A stretch of 32,776 bases of DNA from Nitrospirota bacterium (lineage in GTDB: Bacteria > Nitrospirota > Leptospirillia > Leptospirillales > Leptospirillaceae): contig JAJYYA010000017.1 of assembly GCA_021801345.1 (NCBI GenBank), forward strand, positions 1-32,776, in the 5' to 3' direction. This document shows, piece by piece, positions 31,650-32,776 of this stretch; position 1 is the stretch's first letter, and the number at the start of each line of letters is the position of its first letter. The translations under genes and the position numbers were made by a program. The notes below the pieces were generated by a model. It worked only from the letters and a program-made list of their open reading frames with translations, was not told the DNA's origin and searched no databases.

Positions 31650-32776
31650 ATGTTGAAGGCTGAGTTATTGGAAATAATCGCCAACGGAGAGAATTCCGGA
31701 GTTGAATTCAAACGGGACGACATTCGTCCCGAGCAGTTGGCCAAGGAGATTGTTTCCCTTGCCAATCTTCAGGGAGGAAGAATCCTTTTAGGGGTTGAGG
31801 ATACCGGTCACATCACCGGCCTCCATCGGGCCGAGACCCAGGAATGGGTTCTGAACGTGTTTCGGGACAAAGTGCATCCCCAAATGATCCCGTTTTACGA
31901 GGAGGTCATGGTCGAACAGGATGTCCGGGTCGGAGTCATAACGATCGGATCGGGACTATCGAAGCCTTATGTGGTTCGCCACAACAATCGGGAAGAGGTC
32001 TACATCCGCATTGGCGATCGGTCTGAACTGGCGACTCGGGAACAGCAACTGCGCCTTTTCGAAACCGGGGGCCTGCTCCATGTCGAAGTGCTGCCGGTCC
32101 CGGGGACGTCGTTGTCCAACATTGATTTGAACAGACTGGATTATTACCTTGGGTCGGTCATCAAGGACCCTGAAGTCCCGGGGACGGACTCCGAATGGAC
32201 CGATCGCTTGTTGGGCCTTGGGCTTATGGCTGAAGACGGGATGGGAAATACGGTCTGTTCGGTTGCGGGCTTGATTTGCTTCGGGATCAACCCCAGGCGG
32301 TTTCTTCGACAAGCGGGCATGCGCGTGATGGCCTTTGAGGGTGTCGACAAAGAGTATCGGGCGCTGCTTGACATCGTTCTGGATGCCCCTCTGGTCGGGC
32401 GATGGAATGTCACAGACACCGGACAAAAAGAGTTGGTCGATGAAGGACTGATTGAAAAGTTTTCCTCTGCCATAGAACCCTTCATCACTGAAGAGGCCCC
32501 CGGAATCGATGCAAACATGCGTCGGGAGAAAGCCTGGTTTTATCCCAGGGAAGCCGTTCGGGAAACGGTCATTAATGCGCTGGTTCACAGGGACTGGACA
32601 AGATCAGTCGATATAGAAGTGACAAATTACTCTGACCGTCTGGAAGTCATTAGCCCCGGAAAGCTTCAGAATTCGATGACAATCAGCAAAATGGTGGCCG
32701 GACAACGTGTGCCGAGAAATGTTCTGGTTATGGAAATTCTGCGCGATTACGGATATGTCGATGCCCGGGGAATGGG
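31650..32776 (+). CDS. AlbA_2 (Schlafen AAA_4-like) / ATP-binding protein, copy 2, partial
   Basis: The frame from the ATG at 31650 stays open to the window end, at least 375 residues; the 3' end is outside. GAGGTGG just before the start serves as ribosome-binding site. The N-terminal AlbA_2 domain shows VEFKRDD (19-24), IVSLANLQGGRILLGVED and IGDRSELATREQ, the latter equivalent to VKSGSDKRKVTAREE in copy 1. The C-terminal ATP-binding part shows REAVRETVINALVHRDW, DRLEVISPGKL and VPRNVLVMEILRDYG. Domain order equals copy 1, yet identity is low outside motifs. The gene is separated from the PHP/SMC-like gene by eight bases, so the two form an operon. Confidence 0.88.
   Translation, partial: MLKAELLEIIANGENSGVEFKRDDIRPEQLAKEIVSLANLQGGRILLGVEDTGHITGLHRAETQEWVLNVFRDKVHPQMIPFYEEVMVEQDVRVGVITIGSGLSKPYVVRHNNREEVYIRIGDRSELATREQQLRLFETGGLLHVEVLPVPGTSLSNIDLNRLDYYLGSVIKDPEVPGTDSEWTDRLLGLGLMAEDGMGNTVCSVAGLICFGINPRRFLRQAGMRVMAFEGVDKEYRALLDIVLDAPLVGRWNVTDTGQKELVDEGLIEKFSSAIEPFITEEAPGIDANMRREKAWFYPREAVRETVINALVHRDWTRSVDIEVTNYSDRLEVISPGKLQNSMTISKMVAGQRVPRNVLVMEILRDYGYVDARGM

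Overview
The window is a bacterial accessory region, moderately GC-rich, packed with toxin-antitoxin (TA) genes, antiphage-type genes and broken insertion sequences. Almost the only ordinary metabolic gene is an aldo/keto reductase at 26230-27219. No ribosomal, tRNA or other housekeeping marker is present, so the host cannot be assigned safely. The style recalls accessory islands of acidophiles such as Leptospirillum or Acidithiobacillus, but that is an unproven impression. Composition changes from block to block (for example abiE at 17886-19486, and the nucleotidyltransferase at 22457-23488), which fits repeated lateral transfer.

Layout from left to right. 1-1380: remains of an IS1634-type transposase gene and an IS3-type element. 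1378-5150 (minus): a two-gene unit of a PHP-domain/SMC-like ATPase followed by an AlbA_2 (Schlafen AAA_4-like)/ATP-binding protein. 5440-7690: an ISAs1-type end, an apparently intact ISAzo13-family element with 20-bp terminal repeats, and a decayed iscB. 7854-9261: a PF12281-type nucleotidyltransferase with an inverted repeat in its promoter, then a truncated GNAT. 9277-17520: a TA array with vapBC, a broken relE plus its antitoxin, a mazEF/vapC mosaic, parDE, vapBC, a vapB scar, brnTA and vapBC, separated by ISNCY, ISAs1 and unidentified repeats. 17886-19486: abiEi (intact) and abiEii (catalytic part deleted). 19531-20690: an Rpn-type nuclease relic and the decayed C-terminal half of an M1 aminopeptidase. 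20815-22460: an intact iscB with its upstream omegaRNA, overlapping a second PF12281-type gene (22457-23488). 23757-25665: mazEF with repeated aminopeptidase/mazF fragments and an IS1380-type relic. 26230-28508: the aldo/keto reductase and an N-terminally truncated YhcG/DUF1016 nuclease. 28984-32776 (plus): a second, diverged PHP/SMC-like ATPase plus AlbA_2 unit, whose last gene runs off the window.

The most interesting item is the two-gene PHP-SMC ATPase plus AlbA_2 unit. It occurs twice with the same gene order and tight coupling but diverged sequence, near both ends of the window. A third deleted copy, only about 130 bp, lies in the TA array (11486-11619). The repeated pairing argues for a functional two-component system, probably of the antiphage or genome-defence kind. 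Its mechanism cannot be read from sequence alone.

Second come the complete IscB/omegaRNA element and the fact that both iscB loci sit directly beside a PF12281-type nucleotidyltransferase gene. The array also records how it changes: several relics join pieces of known neighbours at short shared sequences, which suggests microhomology-mediated rearrangement.
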